DNA of 64,000 nt from Cylicocyclus nassatus (taxonomy: Eukaryota; Nematoda; Chromadorea; Rhabditida; Strongylidae). The stretch covers positions 80,679,322-80,743,321 of the forward strand of contig CATQJL010000223.1 in NCBI GenBank assembly GCA_958299035.1. The letters run 5' to 3'. This document shows positions 11,400-21,516 of this stretch, one piece after another. The stretch's first letter is position 1, and each line of letters opens with the position of its first letter. Under the pieces are notes generated by a model. That model was not told where the DNA came from, made no database searches, and saw only the letters and a list, made by a program, of their open reading frames with translations. Position numbers and translations under genes: made by a program.

Positions 11400-12436
11400 T
11401 CATATCAAGTTGTGACTGGTTCATCGAGGAGGAGTCAACGTACGATTACGACCGGCTTCTGAAAGGATTGCGAGTCTGCGGTGAGTGCGCCTCAGGACTT
11501 TTCGGAAGATCTTGGAACGTATTTCGAAGACCACCAAGGAATTGCTCCAAAGAAGAAGTTTTCTGAGACAGGATTCGAATGCAACCCATCTTGAGAGACT
11601 GATAGCCAACGCCAGATGCAGAACAGATTTGCAGGAGGATAGGATCTCAGGAAGTACAGGCAAGCCAAGATATTGGAAGCAACCGAAGGAAGACCGAAAT
11701 CTCTAAAGATGAAATATATCGCGAAAAACTTCTACACCAAGGCCTTCTGCTCATCAGCACCGTGCCGATGCCCGTTTTTCCCACTGGGGAAGTACCACCA
11801 CGAATTCTACCTGCTGAAGTTTAATTCAGACTATAGAAGACGTCCACGGCTCCAGGACCAGACCATCTTACCGTCGAATGTCTGTGAGCCGGAGGACAAT
11901 GTTTACACGAGATTCTCGCATCGCACCTGATTTAACTTCAGAAGCAGAGGATTCTCGACCAGTGAAGAACGTCAAGAACCGTCCTTCTCTTCAAGAAGAG
12001 TGAACGGGAAGATTTTCGGAATTACCGTTTAATAAGCCTGCTGAGTGTGCTGTACAAGCTTTTCACAAAGATAATCCTCGTTCGCATATCTACGACACTG
12101 GATGAAGCCCAATCCCAAAAACAAGCTGGTTTCGCAAAGGGTTCAGCTGCATTGACCACATCCAGACGGTTTCGAGGGTCATAGAAGTCTGCCGGGAGTA
12201 CCGACTGCCTCTCGTCTTAACCTTCGAGAAAGCCTTTGACAGCGTCGAAACCAACGCCATCCTGTCAGCGCTAGTCGATCAAGGAGTGGACCCAGCTTAC
12301 GTGACAACGTTAGCAGAGGACTACTACAAGGACTAACGACGATACAAGCTATTCCATCGTCCCCTGGCATTCCCAATTGAGAAGAAGAACAAGGCGACAC
12401 ATCTCGCCAAAGCTATTCACCGCCTTTGCAGTGGGT
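11400..12436 (+). pseudogene. RTE linker and reverse transcriptase, truncated
   Basis: Pieces in three frames: RISKTTKELLQRR (about 11519), LERLIANARCRTDLQ (about 11592), a damaged fingers region, then IDHIQTVSRVIEVCREY followed by FEKAFDSVETNAIL (about 12152-12260). The AFDS segment carries the RT motif A Asp. It stops soon after FHRPLAFPI, before motif B and the catalytic DD pair, so it is inactive. Confidence 0.8.
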
Positions 12437-12689
12437 GATGAAGCGGCATGGACATAATCAATGCAATCTTTACGTTTTTCATGGAAACTTGAACATAAAG
12501 CCAGATTTGCTGCGGTGATGAGCGTCACGGCCGTGATACTGGCAAGTACGAGGTATAGATGAAATATGTTCTACATACACCAAAGAAACACATTATCAGG
12601 CAGAAAAATGGTCAATTCTGACAAGTTTTCCGTTTACTTCCCCATTCCAAAGTATTGCAGTACTGGTTTCATTCCACTTGTATAATCTA

Positions 12690-13610
12690 AAGTTTCTTCC
12701 AGTTCAAGATGCGTGCAATGGTTTTGCATTCATCCGCATTGCACTTTTGAGTTTCAACGTTCAAAAATGGCCGCATTTCGTTTGTGGTTCCTTGTAAAGG
12801 CCTAAGAGTGTAAATTTCGTGTTGAACAAAAGGCTTGTGCCGTTGTGTGTGGAAAGTTTGAGTAACATGTTGACTCAACCCTTGACGCAGATGTAGCGTC
12901 CTCGTATCGCTATAAGAACTACATTGCAACCAAAGTCGGTGTACTGTTCTAATTCAGTTGTTGTAACTCCCCAAGCCAACATGGTAGCTAACGCCATTTT
13001 CATGTACATCACCGGCCCGTCATTGCCTTCTAATGTTGTAACGCCATCTGGTAAAACTAATGGCCTAGATGCCATTCATGAGAACACTTACGTTATTAGA
13101 TTTGCAGTTACAAATATTATTTACTATAATGCATGTAAAATCATCTTTTAAGTGTTTTTTATCGTAAACGTAGCCTCAGGGATGATTGCCGCGTTCTTTC
13201 CATTCCCTAAAATTGCTTTGACAGCATCTTCGGTAATGCTATTACCGTAGTTACTCTCATCGTAAGTTTCTCAACTGTTTCGAACTATGCGGTTTAGCTC
13301 TGACATTGTTGAGGTTAACTACCTTTTCGGTTTCTGTGAGATTCTTGGTAACTATTTCCGCTACTAGTCCCGATGTCGAGCACTGGAAAATTTCAAAGAT
13401 TTTGTTACTTTCAGGACCATGATAAAAACGATAAGCTAAGCATCCTGTGGATGGGAAACCGCAGGAGCAACCTTTACCTTCACAAGATTCCGTGCAAAAA
13501 GTTATTCCAGTGTAGTTGCTCGCATACCTTTTCTCGACTTTGCTGTTTGGAGTGATATGTGCGCATGCCCCAGTGCGCATATGCGGACATCTCATGCGCA
13601 CCCAACAATC
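12690..13610 (-). pseudogene. Glycoprotein fragment resembling retroelement envelope (phlebovirus G2-like)
   Basis: The minus frame 13601-13257 is Cys-rich, with CTESCEGKGCSC, PSTGC, then a Tyr/Phe-rich stretch and FEIFQCS. This spacing resembles the class-II fusion glycoproteins found as Env in nematode BEL/Pao elements. Related pieces continue at 13075-12875 (VLPDGVTTLEG) and 12929-12687 in other frames, so it is broken by shifts and stops. No LTR or pol sequence lies next to it. It could instead be part of a decayed host membrane protein. Family assignment is from memory of the Cys pattern only. Confidence 0.35.
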
Positions 13611-14556
13611 TGGTTGCTAAATTGGAATATTCGGAAATATGTCTTTCTTGTCCCCTTACTCGAATGAAAGTTACTTTGGTGAATGCCGCGCTCTGCTTAT
13701 TGTTAGTAGACTTGTTGCTTTTTATGTTCTTACATTACTGAGTAACAACCAAAATCTCGATTCTTCAGCATTTTCATTATGTAAATTCTTGAAAAATTGT
13801 TTGCAGTTTACATGAATCTATCAAATTACTTCAAAAACACCTTTCTGTGATTGGCAAGCCTAATCTTTAACAAACTATGATGTAAGAGGAGATGACGAAG
13901 CGTTAGCACAGGCTAACGTTCCTCAAAAAAGACGACATCAATTTCATATCAACGGACGTAATGGTGCCAACTTGAACTTGTAGGCTCTGCCCTGATAAGT
14001 GTGACCTTTTTATTTGTCAAGGCGTTGGAGACAAGTTGGTGGCTTCTTTGCGGTAAGATATGACAAAGACACACTCTGAAGGGAGTGGAAGTTAAGCAAA
14101 GTAAAACCTTTTTTTCTGTTGTATTGAGCATACGTTGTCCTTCACACTTGCTGAGGTAATCATCGTCCTTTCCAAAGGCTGTTGCATGCAATCCCTCACT
14201 GTAGTGACATGGCGCGAACTACGGACATTGAGTAAGGTAACACTGATGACAGTACATTTGTGATAGAAAAAAAAACAGTTTGAAGCACAGATACTATTTA
14301 AACTGTCTGCATCATTCCATTGACGTCATCTGAATGTTTGAAGCACAGTAGCTATGCTATTACTTCACAAAATTTGTGTTGCTGTGATTCCGTCGCACTT
14401 TGAAAATATGAACCTGATTTTGTATGATTGACCACGTCGCTCATGGCCATAAAGATCCCTCAAAAAGCCGGGCAGTAAGAGCGTCGATAATTCTTCTCGC
14501 TCGGTTTCGTAAAATTTATGTGGTGCTTGTGTGTAGGTCATCAAAATAATTTGTGC
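13611..14556. other. Unassigned DNA
   Basis: Short frames only. It may contain the promoter or upstream exons of the gene at 14564, but no promoter element was recognised. Confidence 0.4.
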
Positions 14557-14562
14557 TTTCAG
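14557..14562 (+). promoter_or_regulatory. Splice acceptor, candidate SL trans-splice site
   Basis: TTTCAG ends one base before the ATG at 14564. Nematode trans-splice acceptors often lie this close to the start codon and have this consensus. It could also be the acceptor of an ordinary intron in the 5' UTR. Confidence 0.45.
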
Positions 14563-14563
14563 A

Positions 14564-15396
14564 ATGAAACTCCTCCCCCTTTTTATTCTGTGTTTGATAC
14601 TTTTGATGCTCCTTGAAGAGTGTGATGCTGCCAAGAAAGGCGCCAAGAAAGGCGCCAAGAAAAAAGGGCGAAAGGGAGCAAAGCGACCTAAAAGGCCAGC
14701 TAAGCCAAAAAAAACACACCGAAGGCCAAGACCACCACCACCGAGACCACCTGCGCCAAAACCACCACAACCGCAAAGACCAGTTGTGCCGGAACCACAA
14801 CTACTGTGCGGTGGTGAGTCAACAACATTACTTTGAAAAATACGGAAAATATGTTATGTCAGGTTTCACTCTGCTTCGATAACGCTCGCACTGTTATCAC
14901 GTAAAGAGTTAGAGTAGACTTAAACTTTAATAGCTTGTTTCTCACATAACCACCCTCGCTATCTGATATCACTCAAAGTATTGTCATTACTCACTGTAAT
15001 TGCGTAACGGACAACTCCACACACCTCAGAAACGACTTATTATCATAATACTTACCATTCAGCCATTAAAATCAGTTTTTGTGAAATGAGAGTAATTGAG
15101 GAGAGGTAAGATAGTACAAAGCATAAATGCAAAGTAAAAGTTTTTCGGCATCGATTTTTCGGTAGCGTAGCGATAAAAAATGCTTTTCAGCTCTTTATGT
15201 GACAGATAAAAAAGGACTATATATCTTCCATCAGATAAACAAAAACGTAGGTTTATTTGCTGGTCTATGCATTAATGTATGTAGTTTATTGGGTATAGGC
15301 GGAGATAAAAATACGTCTCGAAGATTCTTCTCTCAAAGGCAACGAATCGTGCATCCAACCCGCGAAGGAGAAAAATATTTCGCCTGGATTTGTTGA
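14564..15396 (+). CDS. Putative secreted Lys/Pro-rich basic peptide, two exons
   Basis: Model: exon 1 14564-14813, intron 14814-15190 (GTGAGT...CTTTTCAG), exon 2 15191-15396, 151 residues. Exon 1 encodes a clear signal peptide (MKLLPLFILCLILLMLLEE, likely cut after CDA), then KKGA repeats, a Lys/Arg run and a Pro-rich tract (RPRPPPPRPPAPKPPQPQRP). The phase-1 junction keeps exon 2 open; exon 2 encodes a moderately hydrophobic segment and a basic tail ending FAWIC-stop. The start is supported by the acceptor one base upstream. A second small intron (15399-15448, GTAAAA...TTTTCAG) falls just after the stop, so exon 2 may really splice onward in another form. No family recognised; secretion is inferred from the leader. 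This is the only likely host gene in the window. Confidence 0.5.
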
Positions 15397-15398
15397 AG

Positions 15399-15448
15399 GT
15401 AAAAAATTCTAGTAATGCTCACTAGGATTAGTATTGCACTGTTTTCAG
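15399..15448 (+). other. Candidate 50-bp intron downstream of the secreted-peptide stop
   Basis: Donor GAAG|GTAAAAAA and acceptor CTGTTTTCAG are close to nematode consensus and the length is typical. It lies 2 bases after the TGA. Either the 3' UTR is spliced, or the coding model upstream is incomplete. Confidence 0.35.
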
Positions 15449-15665
15449 GTAGATTCATTCGGGAAAATCTCCTCGCAGTATTTGTAGTTTCGCAGTGCTT
15501 TGGAGAGAAATCGGAAGAATCGGAAGAATGCAAACGGCGGAACCGGGACAAAACAATCATACCTTCGTACACTCTGCTGTCGGAGTAACGTTTCTTTGCA
15601 CCGGATGCTTCTTCTAAGTTCATACCCACTAACGTGTTAAATCTTGTTTGTATGACCTTGTAAGA

Positions 15666-16318
15666 GCCGCATGCATCGATATCCCCGCTGGGGAGGAGAA
15701 CACAGCTCAGAAGAAGGCTTCATTCTCTGAAGCTCGGAGCATCTGGGTTTCTCACTGCCAATTCATCGTAGATGTTTCTACTACCCTTCACCATAAACAT
15801 ATCGAAAAGGAGAGCTAAGTTGTAGAAGAGGCATTTTCCAGCTTTTACTTGATCCCCTGGGTCTCAGTCTTTTTTCCGAAATCATTTTCTTGCTGCGAAC
15901 TATGGGGAAAGTCTCGAAAGTTGTACGGACTATATGATCCAACAGCGCTAAGCATGCTTTCAAAAAGAACAAATGAGTTAATGAGATTTGATAAACTCTG
16001 ACTTTCGGTTAGAAGAGCACTGTTGGGTTCGATAAAGTAAATTTTGGAGTTTTTCTACTAACTTTGAACGAAAAACATATCTTTGTAGAGAAGAACCCGG
16101 CCGGAGAACACTAGGAGATCATATGGAAAGCTGGAAAATGCGGCTTCTACAACTTCTCGCTTCTATTCGATATGTTTATAGTATAGGGTAACAGAAACCC
16201 TTGCGAACGGTATGACATGGAGGAATCCAGGCATCCAGAGCTTCAGAATTTGAAGCGTTTTTATAAGCTGCTTATGTCCCCCACCCCCCTTCCCAGTGGG
16301 AATGTCATTGCATGCGGC
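15666..16318. mobile_element. Foldback element, second copy of the 708-bp family
   Basis: Begins GCCGCATGCATCG and ends GCATGCGGC, with shared internal blocks ('cattttccagcttttac', 'gaaagctggaaaatgcgg', 'cacccttc..' type) matching 10229-10936. About 653 bp, more diverged than the RTE-resident copy. Target duplication not evident. Confidence 0.75.
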
Positions 16319-16680
16319 TTCAAAAGTAGGGCTTATTCAAAAACCATTAGCCGGTTTTATACGTCTTACTGCTCTACTTTCACTTTTTATTTACTCAATG
16401 AAAACTAGTCTGCACCCACCAAATTTTCATCTGTTAAGGTGAGCACTGGCTTAATCTTGGTTTTGGTTAAGGCTGTTGTTTTTCTTAGAGGGTTGGGCTC
16501 CTTTCTGTAGTCGGCGAGGTGTTTGATCGGATAGTTTACTCATGTGTCTTAGACTTTTCAGACTCTGAAGAAGGCGAGTTCGCCGAAACGTTAGTCTGAA
16601 TTTCTGTGCGATAAAGTTCTGTACCAATCTTGGACTTCGCTCAAGCAGCTAGCAAGAAGAAAACTAGTTTTTTCTATTTC
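16319..16680 (+). mobile_element. Detached PLE-type tail with a hammerhead-like core
   Basis: No coding sequence. It contains CTGAAGA, a GGCGA/CGCC stem, GAAAC, GTTA and GTC in order (16565-16596), the conserved core of hammerhead ribozymes found in Penelope-like retroelement termini. The remainder is AT-rich. Confidence 0.45.
16565..16596 (+). ncRNA. Hammerhead ribozyme-like core
   Basis: CTGAAGA fits CUGANGA; then A, stem II GGCGA-gtt-CGCC, GAAA, and a minimal stem III (C..G) ending in GTC. All invariant core bases are present. A convincing stem I was not seen, so activity is uncertain. Confidence 0.5.
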
Positions 16681-16815
16681 TTTTATCGTAATGCCCACAG
16701 AGGTCGGCAAGGCAGCAAATTCACAGCCAGTTCACAACATTAGAATGTTCTTCGTTCATGGACTTGTGTACTATATTCAATATTCCTTCTGTTTGCCTAA
16801 AGATCACTTCTATTA

Positions 16816-17130
16816 AGGTGATCCAAAAGTAATGGGGCACCTAAAAATTATTGCAGTTTTCTCAAACAAAAAAGTTGGAAGCCCTAGTTTGGCAGGTGTT
16901 ATACATAACAAAACCTTCTGATTGAGGTTTGTAAAAAATCAAAGTCTTCACTTTAAGTAATTTTGATCTTTGAGCAGCACCGCCGCAGTAAAATGAGATT
17001 ACCAAAGATATCTGCGCAGCAGAACTGCCATCAAATCCACAGTAGTTTGTTGGTCCCAGCGCTTTGAAACATAAAATGACCAGCAATTTGAACGCCTTTG
17101 TATGAGGTGTCCCATTACATTTTGATCACC
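16816..17130. mobile_element. Mariner-type MITE, 315 bp
   Basis: Left end AGGTGATCCAAAAGTAATGG, right end CATTTTGATCACC, flanked by TA (16814-16815, 17131-17132). It is a short diverged member of the family that sits inside the Ty3 arms (32324-33190 and 38913-39779), sharing 'aaaccttctgattgaggt'. Confidence 0.8.
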
Positions 17131-18242
17131 TAATACGTTACACCTTTCGGACTTACGCGCTGGTGTCTCCGCCATTAGATCGGCCAATAAAATTGTCAGT
17201 TATCGCAAAGCTCTCGCATTTGTTTTACTATCACGAAACCTCATCTTCCAAAATCTGCTAATCAAGCAAGCCGCAGATCGCTGAGCTTACGATCCAGCGG
17301 TAGAGGATACCGTTTATAATGATGATAATATTTTAAAAGTATTTCCAAGAAGTTTCGACGGCAGTGACTCTGCAAAAGGAGCTCTTGTCAGCTGGATCTA
17401 ATTGTAATATAGTAGACGCTTCAAGTAGACGAAGCTTGAGCCCACTCTTTAGTCCGTGCGCTAAATTCCGAAAGCATGCTTCAAGTTTTACTATTAACGC
17501 CCAACTCCAGTCTGCGTGGCTAATGCAGGTGCGAAACACGCTTTCAGGATTTCGTAAATAAGGTAGGGCTGAGGCTACGGTGTACTAGGAGATTTATCAT
17601 CTCAAACCACTTCGTAGTATACATGGTTTCCCTAAATAATGTGCACACTGCTTGATCTTTTAAAACTCTCCTTCCTCAACGTTTGTCGTCCTCTAGATAC
17701 CATTCCGCGAAGCCGGCTTTAATTTGTTATAGATGTAAAGTCTCCAATCTTTCTTCATTGCTTCAAAATTACGGTAGAACCTTGAGAAGGATTTCAAGGC
17801 GTCAAGATCGTATTTTGCTTCAAACAGGAACCCAAACATATACTGCTACGTCGTCTGCTGGAGCAGCAACCAAGATGTCATAAAACTTCATTCAAGCGGC
17901 CAAACATCAGTTCCCAGATAACATTCTTCCCGTGACCACTAAGCCCTAGTAAATTGACGGACAGCCAGAACTCATTTTGAACAACAGATAGGATATGCAC
18001 CTTCACCTCTTTTTATTGTGGCCGTGTGGCCTTGGCCTGATATCAAAATCCAAGATTGATATGGCTAAGGTTCGGTCGCGCATGGGCACGAGTTCTTTGG
18101 CGACAAAGGCGAGTTCATTGATCACAAGCCTTCCTTCCAAAAGAGTGCCTCGTGACCAATAAACTTAACAAACCCAACTTTAAGTTAAATGCTCTTTTGT
18201 CTTGAAATCTGGGCATGGTAAGATGTCAGTGCAATAATTATG
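17131..18242. other. Unassigned DNA
   Basis: No frame above 70 codons and no motif seen. The last 80 bases contain PLE-tail-like 'aacaaacccaacttt', so the PLE 3' tail may begin slightly before 18243. Confidence 0.4.
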
Positions 18243-18284
18243 TCAGTAGTTTGTGCCTTCAGATTCTGTGGTGGAGAGTTTATT

Positions 18285-18322
18285 GACCTTACGTTTCGAC
18301 AATGTCGTCGTCATTAGAGGTC
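18285..18322 (-). ncRNA. Hammerhead-like motif in PLE tail, one core base changed
   Basis: Read on the minus strand: CTAATGA (consensus CTGATGA), CGACGACATTGTC, GAAAC, GTAAG, GTC. The other tail copies at 19896 and 53599 carry the consensus CTGATGA. PLE tails are known to encode hammerhead motifs. Confidence 0.45.
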
Positions 18323-18519
18323 TGAAAACGGATTGTAGGCTCTTTGACTTGCTCACCATACCTTCAAGCGCCTCCTCCCACTCTGTCAGTCTAGACCTAG
18401 TCTGAGACTCGCAGCATGAGACCCTCAAGGCCACGAAACGAACGAACCTCGACTCCACCGGCCAGCGACAAGCCCGCACATTTGGTCGTAATGGACGTCA
18501 CTGAGTGTCACCCAATGAG

Positions 18520-19305
18520 TCAAGTCCTTTTATGTGCGACGCTAAGCCCACATAATGATATGAATGGAGCTAAGTCACTACTGATAGACAAGCACTCATT
18601 TTTGACATTCATCTTTGGATTTCTGACAGAAATCCACGCGGCTTCAAATACTTTCCTTGTGCAAATTTCAGTCTCGCATGTCAACATCGTGCATTTGACT
18701 TCGTAATCATTTCCGCAATGCGCCTCTATCTTGTGCCGTCCCAACGGTGCTGTTGGAGTTTCTCGTCTTTTATTCGCTAAATGCGCTTTCAACCGTACAC
18801 CTAGACCTCTACCCGTTTCTCCGATATAGCATTCTTGGCAGCTGAGACATTCTAGTTCGTAGACCACACCTGTCTTTGCACAATCTCCTATTCTGCCGTA
18901 CGGACAAACGATGCAATGCTCCATCATGCACTCATTATCATAGAGTCTGTTTCGCACCAACTGCCTCTTCAAACTGTTATTCGGGATGTTAACAAGCATT
19001 ACATCTTCCTGCAGTTGGGCTCTAGAAATGCATTGCTTAATTTGCCTACTAATTTTGTCTGAAATAAAGGGAATGCAAAGAGGGATCTTATCGCATTGCA
19101 TTCGGACATGCTGTGTGGAACGCGTACGTAATCTACGTTGATGTTCTTGTAACGCAAACCCATTGTTGCGTGCGATTTGTGATGCAAACTCTCGTGACAC
19201 AAGCCGCTCTTCGTAAACCGTGCACACCGTCGAAGCAGTTCTCATCATATTATGAATCACTGCTCTTTTCATTTCTGCGGGGTGAGCTGATCTTGCATGG
19301 ACCAA
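18520..19305 (-). CDS. PLE C-terminal protein: linker and GIY-YIG endonuclease
   Basis: 261 uninterrupted codons, unusual among the decayed elements here. The start is only the first Met inside a larger former ORF. It contains a Cys-rich linker (EHCIVCPYG), then VYELECLSCQECYIGETGR, which is the GIY-YIG core, followed by LGVRLKAH (catalytic Arg) and a conserved GRHKIEAH. PLE endonucleases of this type are fused behind RT and nick target DNA. The RT half is missing, so it is not autonomous, but the intact frame points to recent insertion. Confidence 0.8.
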   Translation of the reverse strand: MVHARSAHPAEMKRAVIHNMMRTASTVCTVYEERLVSREFASQIARNNGFALQEHQRRLRTRSTQHVRMQCDKIPLCIPFISDKISRQIKQCISRAQLQEDVMLVNIPNNSLKRQLVRNRLYDNECMMEHCIVCPYGRIGDCAKTGVVYELECLSCQECYIGETGRGLGVRLKAHLANKRRETPTAPLGRHKIEAHCGNDYEVKCTMLTCETEICTRKVFEAAWISVRNPKMNVKNECLSISSDLAPFISLCGLSVAHKRT

Positions 19306-19342
19306 GATATTCTTGCAGCTTCCTCTACGATACCATTTGCCA

Positions 19343-19693
19343 GGTTTGGTCTACGAACTAGAATGTCTCAGCTGCCAAGACTGCTATATCGGAGAAACGG
19401 GTAGAAGTCTAGGTGTACGGTCGAAAGAGCATTTAGCGAGTAAAAGACGAGGGACTCCAACAGCACCGTTGGGACGGCACAAGATAGAGGCGCATTGCGG
19501 AAATGACTACGAAGTCAAATGCACGATGTTGACATGCGAGACTGAAATTTGCACAAGGAAACTATTTGGAGCCGCGTGGATTTCTGTCAGAAATCCAAAG
19601 ATGAATGTCAAAAATGAGTGCTTGTCTATCAGTAATGACTTAGCTCCATTCATATCATTATGTGGGCTTAGCGTCGCACATAAAAGGACTTGA
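19343..19693 (+). pseudogene. GIY-YIG endonuclease domain of PLE, 5'-truncated
   Basis: Contains VYELECLSCQDCYIGETGR, LGVRSKEH, the GRHKIEAHCGND block and the same C-terminus as the minus copy. Starts abruptly at the junction, so there is no genuine initiator. Confidence 0.8.
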
Positions 19694-19895
19694 CTCATTG
19701 GGTGACACTCAGTGACGTCCATTACGACCAAATGTGCGGGCTTGTCGCTGGCTGGTGGAGTCGAGGTTCGTTCGTTTCGTGGCCTTGAGGGTCTCATGCT
19801 GCGAGTCTCAGAATAGGTCTAGACTGACAGAGTGGGAGGAGGCGCTTGAAGGTGTGGTGAGCAAGTCAAAAAGCCTACAATCCGTTTTCAGACCT

Positions 19896-19927
19896 CTGAT
19901 GACGACGACATTGTCGAAACCTAAGAT
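19896..19927 (+). ncRNA. Hammerhead-like motif in PLE tail
   Basis: CTGATGA, stem II GAC-gacatt-GTC, GAAAC, CTAAG, ATC. The core is complete but stem III has decayed relative to the 53599 copy (GTTAGGTC). Confidence 0.5.
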
Positions 19928-19985
19928 CAATAGACTCTCTACCACAGAATCTGAGGGCACAAACCACTGACACAATCATTCTACA

Positions 19986-21204
19986 AACCTAACTTTGTTA
20001 AGTTGGGTTTGTTAGGTTCAACTTTTGGATTCTTTGGCCTCTAGTAAAACCCCGAAATATGTCATAGAGTAAACAAAGTGAATTCAAGACCTGTACACTA
20101 AAGTACATGCTGTCCATGATTGTGCCTTTGTCGCCGCAAAACTCGTGCTCACGCGCGGTCGAACCCATCGATGCTCGTCGACGGCGCGCACTGTCACCGC
20201 GCTATGAATATCTCTAGGCTATCACAAACAAGCGAACAAGTGAAGCTAAGGTGCGGCGTGAGTAGCGGCTTGCAAAAGCTGGACCGTGTAACAGGTTTAG
20301 CATATGTTGATAGGCGAGCTTCAATGTGTCCTAGCCTGTATTTGTAACAGTCGTAAAAATGTGCAATGCCTCTGCCATGTTCACAATGAGAGCATATTGA
20401 TATCCACATAAGCACTGGGGATTGTGCAGCGCAAGCGTCGGCGCTGAGCTAAAGGTGGAAGGCGCAACTCCCCACTGATACGATTTGTCATGCAGTTGAT
20501 TATCATGTTGTCAAGAACTTACTAAAAGTGAGGGAGAAATAGCAGTGTAAAATATTGATTTACAAGAAAATGGAAGACTGCAAAAAAAATTACCAGTTTA
20601 GCTAATAACTATGAGTTATCTCAGTATCCATAACGCCGACTGTCCCTCTCTCAAAATAGAACGGAGACGTAGGAGCACAGTCAAACAACAGCAAATCAAC
20701 ATACACGTGTGTTGATGGAAAGTGTTGAAATAAAAGGAGTGAGAAGATTTGACAACAAGGATAAATTCGTTGAGGAAATGGATTCGAGTGCGAGGACAAA
20801 AAGGAAAACAGCTCAATCTCAAGATTTATACGACTAAGAAGACTTCTTTTATATTCTGCAGAAAAAACCCACTTTCTTTCAAAATACAGGGCATAGTGCA
20901 ACAGCAGAAAATAGAGATTTGCTTAGCGCTTTGACATTTGGGGCATTTGTCAGCTGTATCAGTCGTATTTGGCATGCGTTGAACCTAGTGATGTGTGCCT
21001 ACGATGCTTGCGCATAGGACGAATTCAGCTACTCGACCCCCAGTCGGGTGTCCTCCTGCTTCTCCATGCTGGGAGCACTATTTTTCTTTGTGTGCCCGCG
21101 AGTGATGACGTTCATGACATGCTGTCCTATCCCCTAAGTTACAATAAGGTGCTATATAAAAGTCGTCGTCTTTCTTTGATAACAATCTTCAACATGTAAT
21201 GATA
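19986..21204. other. Unassigned DNA
   Basis: Short frames only. No element boundaries or splice structure recognised. Confidence 0.4.
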
Positions 21205-21440
21205 CAATCTTCTTATCTTCGCATCTTCTTCGGAAAGACCACAAAGAGTAGGATATGATTCTTCTTACAGCGTTGGAGGAAGATTATCGACTGTCTTACT
21301 GCAATCACCCGCTGGCGAAGCGAAAGGGCTTCGCGTACAAGAGAGAACGAATTTGGCTGTATTTCGGTCAGTAAACTCAAGTCCTCTCTCTGAATCTGGG
21401 CATTGGTGTTCAAGTTAAATGTGTAGAGTGTTTTGCTGCC
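21205..21440 (-). pseudogene. PLE N-terminal fragment, inverted
   Basis: The minus frame has FSLVREALSLRQRVIAVRQS, matching the PLE N-terminus at 49278 (LVREANSLRQ.IVALRQS). It lies head to head with the RT part that starts at 21489, so the N-terminus has flipped relative to the rest of this copy. Confidence 0.65.
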
Positions 21441-21443
21441 GAT

Positions 21444-21516
21444 AACCGTGATTCTTGAACTTGCGCAATCATTTGATGCTCCAAATGATTGCTAGATGCA
21501 AGAATCACGGTTATCG
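21444..21516. repeat. Inverted-repeat junction between PLE halves
   Basis: 'GATAACCGTGATTCTTG' and 'CAAGAATCACGGTTATC' face each other, with 'caatcatttg' and 'caaatgattg' near the centre. Both arms encode the same PLE stretch (ITVIGS), so the inversion breakpoint duplicated a short piece. Confidence 0.8.

Larger units (their letters stand above)
9540..12436 (+). mobile_element. RTE-type non-LTR retrotransposon, decayed and 3'-truncated
   Basis: Order: GC-rich leader; N-terminal APE endonuclease (about 9895-10222); a 708-bp foldback insertion; C-terminal APE (10945-11330); linker (11400-11720); reverse transcriptase up to shortly after motif A (about 12000-12430). It stops before the YADD/FADD motif, so the RT is truncated. 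Frameshifts and stops are frequent. The closest group I recognise is the RTE family common in hookworms and related nematodes. Confidence 0.85.
18160..19345 (-). mobile_element. Penelope-like element, 3' part with GIY-YIG endonuclease and tail
   Basis: Minus-strand reading runs from the RT thumb (KWYRRGSCKNILVHA, 19345) through the GIY-YIG endonuclease to a tail with a hammerhead-like motif. It is joined head to head with a plus-strand copy at about 19343. The N-terminal half is absent here. Confidence 0.85.
19343..19985 (+). mobile_element. Penelope-like element, 3' end, plus-strand copy
   Basis: From GLVYELECLSCQDC (19343) to the stop at 19691-19693 and the tail. It mirrors 18243-18880 at roughly 98% by eye. 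The endonuclease core, tail and hammerhead motif are present; everything upstream is cut off at the inversion junction. Confidence 0.85.
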
